IMG/VR virus record: IMGVR_UViG_3300005613_000183
Span: 1 to 38,648 of that record
Length of the DNA: 38,648 bases
Reading direction: 5' to 3' (one strand)
DNA from: a virus
Numbering within the stretch: the first letter of the stretch is position 1; each line of letters opens with the position of its first letter. A program made the position numbers and the translations under genes. Shown here in pieces: positions 31,518 to 38,648 of the stretch. A model generated the notes under the pieces. It made no database searches, was not told where the DNA came from, and saw nothing but the letters and a program-made list of their open reading frames with translations.

Positions 31518-32353
31518 AAAGAAATAGAGATAAAAAAGGGAAATTTTTGAGAGAACTTCCTAAATTTACACCTTGTAAGATGTGTGGACTAAATATCAAA
31601 TATTATTTAACTATTACTAATAAATTTTGTTCTTCCAAATGTTATCTTGAATACAGGAAGGCACATCCTGAACTTTATCCAGCGGTTCTTATGTCCGATG
31701 AAAAGAAAGAAAAATGGATAGAAAAAATGAACAAATTGCGCTTAACTAAAACATTCAAACACAAACATTCTATAGCTACTAAAAAAGCTATGCAAAGAAT
31801 AGATGTCCAAAAAAAGATTCATGGGAAAAGACTACCTTGGACAGATAAACGGAAAGCACACCAGTCTGATATTCTTGTCGGCAAAAGGCCTAAAAACTTA
31901 AACTATTTTATGAATAGTTTTTTGAACAAAAGCCACCATGGATGGATAGATTTTGGCGAAGGGAAAAAGTTTTATATGCGGTCTATATGGGAAAGGAATG
32001 TTGCGAGATATTTTGAATTGTTAAAAAAGAACAAAGAAATAAAAGAATGGGAATATGAACCTCAAAGGTTTTTCTTTGAAGGTATAAGTTTTGGAAATCG
32101 AACATATTTACCAGATTTTAGGATAACTGAAAATAAAGGATACCAATATTACGTCGAAGTTAAAGGCCATATGGATAAAGATTCAAGAATTAAGCTAAAA
32201 CGTATGAGAAAATATTATCCAAACATTGAAGTTCAACTATTAGATAAAGAAAGGTATGGAGTTATTAGCAAAGCTGCTCCTATAATTAAAAATTGGGAAT
32301 GGGAACAATATTCTAAAAGAGTGAAATATTATGTTAAAAAAGGACGAATGTAA
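31514..32353 (+). CDS. Homing-endonuclease-like protein with zinc finger and PD-(D/E)XK domain
   Basis: A 279-residue basic protein. Zinc finger C21-x2-C24...C39-x3-C43 near the N-terminus is followed by short NUMOD-like helices (about 70-125). The nuclease domain (about 150-250) has W-E-R-N-V-A-R-Y-F, Y-E-P-Q-R-F, then Y-L-P-D-F-R and Y-V-E-V-K-G, the D...E-x-K set of a PD-(D/E)XK fold. It sits between two pieces of another nuclease gene, the usual behaviour of a homing element. In-frame sequence continues beyond its TAA into the old gene's C-terminus. Confidence 0.7.
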   Translation: MKRNRDKKGKFLRELPKFTPCKMCGLNIKYYLTITNKFCSSKCYLEYRKAHPELYPAVLMSDEKKEKWIEKMNKLRLTKTFKHKHSIATKKAMQRIDVQKKIHGKRLPWTDKRKAHQSDILVGKRPKNLNYFMNSFLNKSHHGWIDFGEGKKFYMRSIWERNVARYFELLKKNKEIKEWEYEPQRFFFEGISFGNRTYLPDFRITENKGYQYYVEVKGHMDKDSRIKLKRMRKYYPNIEVQLLDKERYGVISKAAPIIKNWEWEQYSKRVKYYVKKGRM

Positions 32354-32434
32354 GCCACATCAGTTTGGGATTTAAAAAGAAAGATTTTTGAAGCTACCTA
32401 TCCGGATATACCTTATATTGTTATAGGAAGATAG
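32354..32434 (+). pseudogene. 3' fragment of the interrupted DUF1064-like nuclease gene
   Basis: After the TAA at 32351-32353 the same frame stays open for 26 codons to a TAG at 32432. The product contains S-V-W-D-L-K-R-K-I-F-E-A-T-Y-P-D, which matches the C-terminal K-x-K-x-F-x-x-x-Y-P pattern of DUF1064-like nucleases. Its last bases overlap the convergent minus-strand gene. Confidence 0.5.
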
Positions 32435-32658
32435 AAAATAAATAATGTCAAGCCGATAAAAGCACCCCTACCACATTCTTCAACTGTGTCCTTGCTAAAG
32501 TAATCACACCATTTACCCATAGCAAAACCTAAGGCAAGCGCTCTAACAACAAGTAATATCCAAGATAAGTTACCCCAAATAGCCAAAGGGAGCAGAGATA
32601 AACCTATAGCCAAGCCATGATGAAAAAAATTGTCTTTCCCTTTATTTATTATCCCCAT
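32413..32658 (-). pseudogene. C-terminal half of a phage membrane protein split by an HNH gene
   Basis: An 81-codon frame with hydrophobic stretches at about 15-45 and 64-79. G-K-D-N-F-F-H-H-G, A-M-G-K-W and D-T-V-E-E-C-G-R-G-A continue naturally from the segment at 33214-33447, which ends L-T-T-Y-W-D-S-I. Together they resemble one membrane protein found in other phages, with L-T-T-Y-W-D followed by a G-x-D-N-F-x-x-H-G motif. The start ATG overlaps the end of the HNH gene. It may still be translated as a separate half. Confidence 0.62.
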
Positions 32659-33157
32659 TTTTAGCTTTCCATTTATTACTGCAAGAAATGCTACAATTTT
32701 TTACTTTTCCACTTCTATACGCCCAAAATAATTTGTTGCACAACAGACATCTTCTAATTTCATATTGTCTCGCTTGTCCGTCATTTGTTCTTTTTACAAT
32801 TATTTCTTTAGTATTAGAAGGCACAGGCAATACACTAACATACCTATATTTTCTTAGTTCTAATTTCAAGTGTTCCCCATTATTTATAAATAACTTCAAA
32901 TTTTCAATTCTGTTATCTAACTTGTTACCGTTGATATGGTGGACAACTTCTTTATTAGTGAGATATCTACCAAGATGTTTTTCCATAACCAAGATGTGTT
33001 CATAAATATAAAATCCTCTTGCTTTAGCTTTTGGGTGGCCTTCAGCTCTAACAGACTTATATCCATTTGAAAGTCTAGTGCCGCCGCCCCATCTAGGAGA
33101 ATTTTCCCCAACACTAATTCCCTTTGCCCATCTTCCTTTACTATCTCGTTTAACCAC
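32642..33157 (-). CDS. HNH homing endonuclease
   Basis: A 171-residue protein. An N-terminal N-S-P-R-W-G-G-G-T segment is followed by E-H-I-L-V-M-E-K-H-L-G-R, then E-V-V-H-H-I-N-G-N-K-L-D-N-R-I-E-N-L, the HNH active site. A C-terminal zinc finger (C-L-L-C...C-S-I-S-C) closes it. It starts with GTG after AGGAGG and has its own promoter in the short upstream gap. It splits a membrane-protein gene without any visible intron structure, so it is a free-standing selfish gene. Confidence 0.85.
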   Translation of the reverse strand: MVKRDSKGRWAKGISVGENSPRWGGGTRLSNGYKSVRAEGHPKAKARGFYIYEHILVMEKHLGRYLTNKEVVHHINGNKLDNRIENLKLFINNGEHLKLELRKYRYVSVLPVPSNTKEIIVKRTNDGQARQYEIRRCLLCNKLFWAYRSGKVKNCSISCSNKWKAKNGDNK

Positions 33158-33178
33158 AATAATACCTCCTTGTGTATT

Positions 33179-33206
33179 ATCTTATCATAAACGAGAATTT
33201 TGTCAA
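33179..33206 (-). promoter_or_regulatory. Promoter of the HNH gene
   Basis: On the minus strand TTGACA (33201-33206), a 16-base spacer and TAAGAT (33179-33184). It stands just before AGGAGG and the GTG start, so the inserted gene seems to bring its own expression signal. Confidence 0.6.
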
Positions 33207-33213
33207 TTAACTA

Positions 33214-33447
33214 TTATATTGAATCCCAATATGTTGTTAGGCTAGCTCCCATCAACCCATAAGATAAGAACCAAGCCCACCACTTTGCATTAACCTTAAA
33301 GACAAAATAAATAGCTACTAGCAATATGGGCGGTATCAACCAGTCCCTCATCCAAGTTTTAAATGGCTTACCGATTCCACCAATTCTATAAAGTATTGCC
33401 AACATTGCACTTAACGCTAGAACCGATATCCCAACCTGAACCCACAT
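33214..33447 (-). pseudogene. N-terminal half of the split membrane protein
   Basis: A 77-codon frame with membrane helices at about 3-20, 39-51 and 56-70, ending L-T-T-Y-W-D-S-I and a stop. R-D-W-L-I-P-P-I is another family-like feature. The downstream half is at 32413-32658. It overlaps the preceding gene by 31 bases. It may act in lysis or membrane remodelling; unknown. Confidence 0.6.
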
Positions 33448-33683
33448 TCTATCTCCCCCCTAGTAGATATTCCTGTATATATTTCTGTGAACACTTTTTT
33501 GCTACCCAAGTTATTTACTATCGTCATTTCCTCAGCCTCATTGGTCTGTGTAGGCTTAGTAATTTGATGGTACACTGCTATCAATATCATAACTATAGTA
33601 GCAATAAAAATAATCTTTCCTATATTAGCACCCTTAGTAAGGTTGAATCCACTAAACAATTTGCTTATAGAAAATCCAGCCAT
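33417..33683 (-). CDS. Membrane protein with one helix and polar C-terminus
   Basis: An 88-residue protein. A short N-terminal segment is followed by one membrane helix (about 21-39) and a polar, probably periplasmic tail of about 45 residues. GGAG precedes the ATG. The topology would fit an inner-membrane spanin-like or accessory lysis protein, but the sequence is not recognised. Confidence 0.55.
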   Translation of the reverse strand: MAGFSISKLFSGFNLTKGANIGKIIFIATIVMILIAVYHQITKPTQTNEAEEMTIVNNLGSKKVFTEIYTGISTRGEIECGFRLGYRF

Positions 33684-33691
33684 AATTCTCC

Positions 33692-33859
33692 TTAACTATT
33701 CTCAGCCTTCTTAACACCGGCCCTTAAAGTTCCTAAACCTAAAGCACTTAAAATAGCTGTTATCGTCTGTACTAATGTAACTTCACCTGTTAAAAATCCA
33801 CCAATAGCACCGACTATAGCCACTATCATAACAATATACGTTTTTTTGCCAGATAACAT
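33692..33859 (-). CDS. Small holin-like membrane protein
   Basis: A 55-residue frame. The basic start G-K-K-T-Y-I is followed by a hydrophobic helix, a short G-E-V-T-L loop, a second hydrophobic helix, and the end T-L-R-A-G-V-K-K. This pattern is common in small phage holin-like proteins. AGGAGGTAAC precedes the ATG at 33859. It sits in the middle of the membrane-protein cluster, the likely lysis region. Confidence 0.65.
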   Translation of the reverse strand: MLSGKKTYIVMIVAIVGAIGGFLTGEVTLVQTITAILSALGLGTLRAGVKKAENS

Positions 33860-33861
33860 AG

Positions 33862-34047
33862 TTACCTCCTTCTTTTATCATCAGCCCTTTTTAATCTCCA
33901 TTCCCTTCTATATGTAGCATCTATCAAATTCAGGGATTTTCTTAAATGAACTTGCGTAGACGCAGTGTAAGCCTCATCAAGCGCATTCCACACCTCTTCC
34001 CTGATTGCTTTTAAATCTCTAAATATCTTCCTCTTTTCTTTAGACAT
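33862..34047 (-). CDS. Small basic helical protein
   Basis: A 61-residue, Arg/Lys-rich helical protein without membrane segment or known motif. The start ATG lies just before the preceding stop, and the next gene begins two bases after it. Function unknown. Confidence 0.5.
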   Translation of the reverse strand: MSKEKRKIFRDLKAIREEVWNALDEAYTASTQVHLRKSLNLIDATYRREWRLKRADDKRRR

Positions 34048-34048
34048 A

Positions 34049-34342
34049 TTATTTTATCAACATCTGTCTAACTACATATAAAGCTACACCCAATATTCCT
34101 GTCAAACATACCATAATCAATTTAAAATTAGTAGAGGTTTTAGACATTAGAGTATAAACTTTGGCTATAATCCCGGGCCTGCCATTACCAAACATAGCCT
34201 CGTGCATTCTATTAACCATAGTTTCAATATTCTTAGATGCTGCTTCAATAGATATGCTAGCTTGTATAGCTTTGTCTACTTTCTCATGCACCCTAGCTTG
34301 CCCCTTGTTGTATTCTTCCCTCTTAATGAAATTCTCTACCAT
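34049..34342 (-). CDS. Coiled-coil protein with C-terminal membrane anchor
   Basis: A 97-residue protein. A charged helical region (about 5-60) is followed by a C-terminal membrane helix (about 74-90). The layout resembles haemolysin XhlA-type proteins found in phage lysis regions. AGGAGG lies before the ATG. A second protein with the same plan is at 34692-34946. Confidence 0.55.
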   Translation of the reverse strand: MVENFIKREEYNKGQARVHEKVDKAIQASISIEAASKNIETMVNRMHEAMFGNGRPGIIAKVYTLMSKTSTNFKLIMVCLTGILGVALYVVRQMLIK

Positions 34343-34352
34343 AGTTACCTCC

Positions 34353-34679
34353 TTATTCTATATCACTAATGTTAGGATTTTCGTAAGCATCTCTGTCCTT
34401 AGCCTTCTTACCTCTTTTAATTTGTCCAATTATATACCTTCGTAAGTGTTCCTTTACCCATTGGGCATCAGTATATTTAGCTATCTTCTCTGGTATCTCA
34501 GGTGTTTCCTCTAAACTGATAAACTCTGGGTTGTCAATCGTTTCTGTGTTGCTATGTATATAAACATAATCGCTTACATACTCAGCTATCTTTTCTTGAG
34601 GTATTGCAATGGTAATATCCACTGCAAATACTGAGAAACTAAATACCGTTAAAAATAAAAATGCTACCAATTTTTTCAT
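34353..34679 (-). CDS. Secreted protein of the lysis region
   Basis: A 108-residue protein. Residues 1-19 are a signal peptide (K-K, Phe/Leu-rich core, cleavage near V-F-A). The mature part has an acidic Glu/Pro-rich middle (about residues 50-65) and a basic C-terminus. It is periplasmic by inference. It could be an outer-membrane-side lysis partner, but there is no lipobox Cys. AGGAGG precedes the ATG. Confidence 0.6.
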   Translation of the reverse strand: MKKLVAFLFLTVFSFSVFAVDITIAIPQEKIAEYVSDYVYIHSNTETIDNPEFISLEETPEIPEKIAKYTDAQWVKEHLRRYIIGQIKRGKKAKDRDAYENPNISDIE

Positions 34680-34691
34680 AAAACCTCCTTA

Positions 34692-34946
34692 TTAAGTTTC
34701 CCCACCAATACCTATCACACTAACCCAAACAAAAGCACCTTTTATTTTACTAACCCAATAAGAATTTTCTTTAACTGCAGGAAATATTTCATCAATTCTA
34801 GTAAATATTTTAGTCATTGTGGATGATAGCCCATTGTCTATTCTGTCTTTAATATGTTTAACATCACCACCAACTTCAGTCATTTTTAATTCTATGAATC
34901 TTATCCTTTTATCGTGGTCTATAAGTCTTTTCTTGATATCTTCCAC
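34692..34946 (-). CDS. XhlA-like coiled-coil membrane protein
   Basis: An 84-residue protein. I-K-K-R-L-I-D-H-D-K-R-I-R-F-I-E-L starts an amphipathic helix, continued by V-K-H-I-K-D-R-I, with a C-terminal membrane helix (about 68-82). It resembles haemolysin XhlA-type phage proteins that work with holins. It lies just after the secreted 517-residue gene. Confidence 0.6.
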   Translation of the reverse strand: MEDIKKRLIDHDKRIRFIELKMTEVGGDVKHIKDRIDNGLSSTMTKIFTRIDEIFPAVKENSYWVSKIKGAFVWVSVIGIGGET

Positions 34947-34955
34947 AATTCCTCC

Positions 34956-36509
34956 TTAGTAAATAGTTGAACCATAAATTGTCGTATCATATAATACAGT
35001 ATCATTTGATACGTTCATTGTTATATTAACAGTTCTATCCTCAGTCATTGCTATTTCCTGTGTATTAACATCGTAATCTGGATGAGATACGGTAATTATG
35101 TGAAAGTTATTTCCATTGCCATCTGACCATTGGGTGTAATTACCATTGCTTGTTTCTTCCTTCTCAGCTAAGTAAATGCTATCTTCAACTAACCCCTTAA
35201 CCTGTCCGTTCTCATCAGTTAAGAAATTATGTTCTTCATAAGGGAAATCTCTAGTACCTACTGTTTTAACTAATTTAGTTCTTATATTTACAGAGGCATT
35301 TTCTAAAGGTGTTGTTCCGTCTGGTTGGTAAACTGTTATATCACATTTACGAACGTGTAAAAATGTTCCTTGCCCTGACCAAGTCTTGTTAGCTACTGAT
35401 ATATTAGTATATGTTTGTTCACCATAAAGTAAGACTGTCGGATCATAAGCCATCAACCCTCTTTGTGCATTTTCAAAAGTACAAGACTTAATTAAATATA
35501 AACCATTAGCATATCCTAACCAACTATACACACCACCATCACAAGCAGTAAAAGTTGTATCTTCATAAACTACCATTGGTTGGTTTTGTGTCCTTAACCC
35601 CCAGTCTTTAGTTCTACTTGTATGGTATTGTGAGTCAGTCATCTTTAAACCAGTATTATAATGCCTACCATAATCATCAGTATTTTGGAAAGTAAAACCT
35701 TTTAATTTTAATGCGTGAACGTGCATTATAGAATATTCTTCTAAGTTATCTATTGTCCAATCTTCAAATGTCCATCCTGAATAATCAGCATAATACCAAT
35801 ATACAATACCATAACCATTAGTATCTGAAACGGTTATATGCTTAAAAGAATGGGCCACATTACTTCCGTCATAACTTGATGTAGCTGCACCATAAAAATA
35901 TAATAAATATCCTGTTGAATAAGTAGTGTTTCTAAATATAACATAGTCTAAGTTCCAAGGAGTAGTATCATACATATAACAATACATTGACCGATAGTTT
36001 TCAAAAATAGCCTCATTACCTTCTGATTGTTCACCTATTATAGTTCCATACATTAATACATAAGTTCTTCCATAGGTAGGGGAATTGCTAGTAAAATCAA
36101 ATACGCAATTATCAGCTAATAGTAATGTAGCACCTGAGTTGATGTAGAAAGTATAATAAGTGCTTGCAGAATTACTCATCTCCTGGGCCCAAGTAGCACC
36201 TTCTTCCCTTTGCCAAGTTTCACCACTATTGACACTTGTTCTTACATAGTTCTCACCTGATTGTAGTTTAAGCGTATAAACATAACTTCCAACAGAACCA
36301 GTTCTAGTTATATAAGTACCAGCAGGTACAGCATCGGTTACTTCTTTAGCTACTAACCATTGATAAGCGTCATCATCAGTAAACGTACCAAAACCAGTTG
36401 TAGAAAAAGAATGATATTCCCCAGCATCAGTATATGTAAATGATACTGCTGCAAAACAAGGAATACTCCATAAAATAAATAGTGTTAATAATGTTAATAG
36501 TTTTTTCAT
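34956..36509 (-). CDS. Large secreted beta-helix-like protein
   Basis: A 517-residue protein. Residues 1-20 are a clear signal peptide (K-K, Leu-rich core, likely cleavage after C-F-A; no lipobox). Residues about 90-375 are rich in short Asn/Gly/aromatic turns, as in right-handed beta-helix proteins. Residues about 390-490 resemble a Peg/carboxypeptidase-regulatory Ig-like domain (V-Y-Q-P-D-G-T-P-L-E-N-A-type turn). The gene follows the large fibre-like gene by two bases, as tailspike genes do. The signal peptide points to export instead, perhaps surface display or surface glycan binding. Confidence 0.65.
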   Translation of the reverse strand: MKKLLTLLTLFILWSIPCFAAVSFTYTDAGEYHSFSTTGFGTFTDDDAYQWLVAKEVTDAVPAGTYITRTGSVGSYVYTLKLQSGENYVRTSVNSGETWQREEGATWAQEMSNSASTYYTFYINSGATLLLADNCVFDFTSNSPTYGRTYVLMYGTIIGEQSEGNEAIFENYRSMYCYMYDTTPWNLDYVIFRNTTYSTGYLLYFYGAATSSYDGSNVAHSFKHITVSDTNGYGIVYWYYADYSGWTFEDWTIDNLEEYSIMHVHALKLKGFTFQNTDDYGRHYNTGLKMTDSQYHTSRTKDWGLRTQNQPMVVYEDTTFTACDGGVYSWLGYANGLYLIKSCTFENAQRGLMAYDPTVLLYGEQTYTNISVANKTWSGQGTFLHVRKCDITVYQPDGTTPLENASVNIRTKLVKTVGTRDFPYEEHNFLTDENGQVKGLVEDSIYLAEKEETSNGNYTQWSDGNGNNFHIITVSHPDYDVNTQEIAMTEDRTVNITMNVSNDTVLYDTTIYGSTIY

Positions 36510-36511
36510 GT

Positions 36512-38648
36512 TTAGTTTTTAAACTCCGTAAACCCATTATAAATACTTATTGTATTATCGGCTTTTGCATTATCCCATTCTGCTGTTACTGAAAAATCAC
36601 AAACACCAGTTGTATCTATCGCACCAGTACCACTAACGACAGTTTCGTGGTCATCTACAACAAGGTGGATATGATATGCCATTGTTCCACCAACACCAAC
36701 TGTTCTTATTGTATAATGACCGCTCATGTGCCAATCAGCATTAGTTACATTTCCGATAGCTGGATTAAAAGTTACTAATGTAGTTCCAGCCAATTTTAGT
36801 CGTATTGTGATATCATCCGCAGCTGAATTATTAGAAAGAACTCCATCGACAAAACCCTTTATTACATTACCAACCTTTAAATCATTAGCAGTAATATCGT
36901 TTTCATATAGTGTAGTTTCTGTTATGGTATTAACTACAGTTGTTGTAGAAGTAATTACATCGGAAGTCCTATCTATTACCCTTTGTGTTTCTACATTAGT
37001 AAGATACATTCTATCATTATCAAATTCAAATGTTCCTGCTACTGGTGTTCCAAGTAAAGAGCCAGGGTCTTGTATGGTAAGACCATGTGAAAAATCAAAT
37101 CTACCAGTAGCTGGATGATAAGTAAGCGCCCCTTCCGTAGTACTTCCTAAAAATCCTAAAGCGTAATCAGTATCTGTTCCATCCCCTATATAAACTACCC
37201 CACCAAGGGGAGTTATTGTTAAGTTACCATCACCATTTACATAAAAATCGCATTCATCTACACCGTCTGTATGAGTAAGGCGTAGTTGTGGATCAGTAGT
37301 AGTAGTTATATCGATAGTATTGTTAAACCTATGCCCCGTTGTAGCCCCATAGTCCATATAACCATCAGCTAAACTATCTATATATTCATTATCATCTGTT
37401 TGAGTAAATGACAATTTATCTGAAATACGAAATGGTATGCTTCCTAATATTAAATCAGCAGAAGCATCAACAACAAATGCGTTTGCTTGGTTAGCTGTTT
37501 CTACCCTAAAATCATCACTAGCTGTATTACCACCGCCATCATTAACTACTAAACCAGAAGTAATGGTGGATTGACCTGATGTTGCGCTTGAGACTGTTAC
37601 CTTTCTATTCGTGGTATCTACAGTAAATACATCATTAGCATCAACATCTTGTCTTACTAAAAAAGCTTCTGTACTTGTAACATCTATAACTGTCGCACCT
37701 TGAAGTGTTGTTATTCCTGCAACAGATAAAGCATTAGTAATTGCACTTGTACCACCTGCAGAAGTCCATCCATTTCCATCTAAAGTTTGATTCGCACCTG
37801 TAATACTTGTTGCAAAAACTAAAGTATTAGCGTTTACTTGACCTGAAAAATAAGCATCTTTCCATTGTGAAGTTGGCATAGCCCCTATATCATAAGTGTC
37901 ATTAGCACTTGGGATTACATTACCAGTAATGGTAGCTGCACCAGAAGCAAATGTTCCTGTAGTAGATATAGCATCATCACCAAAATTAGCAACATCATCA
38001 GTTGAATTGAAAAAAAGTGTACCTGCAGATGAAAGGTAGGTATCGCCAGAAGTTGTGGTGCCTATAACCAAATTCCCACCAGTATTATTTATTGCTAATG
38101 AATCATCATTATTGTTTTTCTCAATTGAAGCTACTTTAGATGCCCCATCGTAGAATGTAAGCCCCGTATGTTCAACACCAGTTTGGTCGGCATTGTCTAT
38201 GCGGATTTCTGTTAAAGCCCCTTGGTCTTTTTCTATATGAAGAAGTCCACTATTTATTTTAAGATTTTCTGAAGTAGTTAAACCTGCTGTAGAAATTGAT
38301 GAGTCAAAAGATACATTACTAAAACCAACAAAAGATAAAACATCGGTAGTAGTTACATAATTAATATATCCACTATTCTCAAATGCTTCATCTGTAAAAT
38401 ATAAAAAGACATTATTAGATTGAGCTAGTAAACAAAACCCATAATCTATAAACCCTAATCCAAATGAACCTGCAAATGATATTCTTGGATAATGTCCTAC
38501 ACCTACAACTTCCCAATCAGAAAAAGTTATACCTGTAGTTATCCCTGTAACAGTAGTATTTATTGTTGTAGTTTGGGCAGAAGAATCTAATGTTAGTATA
38601 TTCCTTTGTGTGCCACCGTCATTTATAGAAAATATTATATCTTTATCT
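36512..38648 (-). CDS. Large tail-fibre-like protein, C-terminal part (begins across the joint at 709)
   Basis: The frame is open from the window edge down to 36512 and joins in phase with 709-1 for about 909 residues in total. The visible part is repetitive and beta-rich, with G-D-T-Y and T-D-T-D-Y-A motifs typical of phage fibre shafts. The C-terminal 140 residues (V-G-N-V-I-K-G-F-V, then W-H-M-S-G-H-Y-T-I-R-T, then F-S-V-T-A-E-W) look like a jelly-roll tip domain common to phage fibres. With a signal peptide at its N-terminus, the protein mixes fibre architecture with export. A Met at 38071 is not the true start. Confidence 0.75.
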   Translation of the reverse strand, partial: DKDIIFSINDGGTQRNILTLDSSAQTTTINTTVTGITTGITFSDWEVVGVGHYPRISFAGSFGLGFIDYGFCLLAQSNNVFLYFTDEAFENSGYINYVTTTDVLSFVGFSNVSFDSSISTAGLTTSENLKINSGLLHIEKDQGALTEIRIDNADQTGVEHTGLTFYDGASKVASIEKNNNDDSLAINNTGGNLVIGTTTSGDTYLSSAGTLFFNSTDDVANFGDDAISTTGTFASGAATITGNVIPSANDTYDIGAMPTSQWKDAYFSGQVNANTLVFATSITGANQTLDGNGWTSAGGTSAITNALSVAGITTLQGATVIDVTSTEAFLVRQDVDANDVFTVDTTNRKVTVSSATSGQSTITSGLVVNDGGGNTASDDFRVETANQANAFVVDASADLILGSIPFRISDKLSFTQTDDNEYIDSLADGYMDYGATTGHRFNNTIDITTTTDPQLRLTHTDGVDECDFYVNGDGNLTITPLGGVVYIGDGTDTDYALGFLGSTTEGALTYHPATGRFDFSHGLTIQDPGSLLGTPVAGTFEFDNDRMYLTNVETQRVIDRTSDVITSTTTVVNTITETTLYENDITANDLKVGNVIKGFVDGVLSNNSAADDITIRLKLAGTTLVTFNPAIGNVTNADWHMSGHYTIRTVGVGGTMAYHIHLVVDDHETVVSGTGAIDTTGVCDFSVTAEWDNAKADNTISIYNGFTEFKN
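38533..38648. repeat. Right copy of terminal direct repeat
   Basis: Matches 1-116 with a single T (38642) for C (110) difference. See the left copy. If the genome is circularised here, the unit length is 38,532 bases. Confidence 0.9.

Noticed and set aside
22550-32434. Temperate lifestyle
   Set aside because: One small helix-turn-helix protein is present, but no integrase, transposase, excisionase, partition genes or repressor pair could be found.
32642-33213. Group I intron carrying the HNH gene
   Set aside because: Only about 56 bases lie outside the ORF, and they hold a promoter and ribosome site. There is no room for an intron core.
36512-38071. Met at 38071 as the start of the large fibre gene
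   Set aside because: The frame is open without a stop from there to the window edge and on, in phase, to 709, where a signal peptide begins.
1-38648. CRISPR array or diversity-generating retroelement
   Set aside because: No regularly spaced repeats with unique spacers and no reverse transcriptase gene were seen. The only tandem repeats are inside coding regions.

Overview
The window is one essentially complete genome of a tailed phage with podovirus-type virion genes. Bases 1-116 recur at 38533-38648 with one mismatch. The map therefore closes into a circle of about 38.53 kb, or the molecule is terminally redundant, and one tail-fibre gene runs through the junction. The DNA is AT-rich, genes are tightly packed with ATGA/TAATG overlaps and strong Shine-Dalgarno sites, and promoters are of sigma70 type. 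Many products carry Sec signal peptides ending in A-x-A, and two resemble O-antigen assembly proteins. This suggests an uncultured Gram-negative-type (diderm) host; nothing in the sequence names it. I see no integrase, recognisable lysogeny repressor, RNA polymerase, DNA polymerase, helicase, tRNA or CRISPR array.

Layout: a control region at about 21.9-22.75 kb holds divergent promoters, hairpins and a structured leader. Rightward (+, 22750-32434) lies a lambda-like early arm: replication initiator with an origin-like repeat, several small genes, ERF annealing protein, PD-(D/E)XK exonuclease, NinB-like protein, secreted 3D-domain protein, MT-A70 DNA methylase, a Wzz-like membrane protein, two tiny membrane proteins and an acyl carrier protein. 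It ends in a nuclease gene broken by a homing-endonuclease-type ORF. Leftward (-, 22433 down to 1 and, across the circle, 38532 down to 32413) lies the late arm: TerS, TerL, GNAT protein, portal, Bbp19-like protein, scaffold, major capsid protein, a secreted protein, an O-antigen polymerase/ligase-like protein, tail tubular proteins A and B, three T7-like internal virion proteins, a T7-type fibre, secreted fibre-like proteins and a cluster of small membrane proteins. An HNH gene splits a membrane-protein gene in that cluster. The two arms converge at about 32.4 kb.

How it fits together: the virion resembles T7/BPP-1-type podoviruses, but replication appears to use the host replisome, with an initiator plus annealing recombination as in lambdoid phages. 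The most unusual theme is the cell surface. A WaaL/Wzy-like polytopic protein is translationally coupled inside the tail operon, and a miniature Wzz-like protein with an ACP sits at the end of the early arm. At least seven products have Sec signals, including the large fibre-like and beta-rich proteins. I infer a phage programme that remodels host surface polysaccharide and displays phage proteins outside the cytoplasm. A second notable feature is a 1335-residue internal virion protein carrying both a J-domain and an M15-type peptidase motif set.
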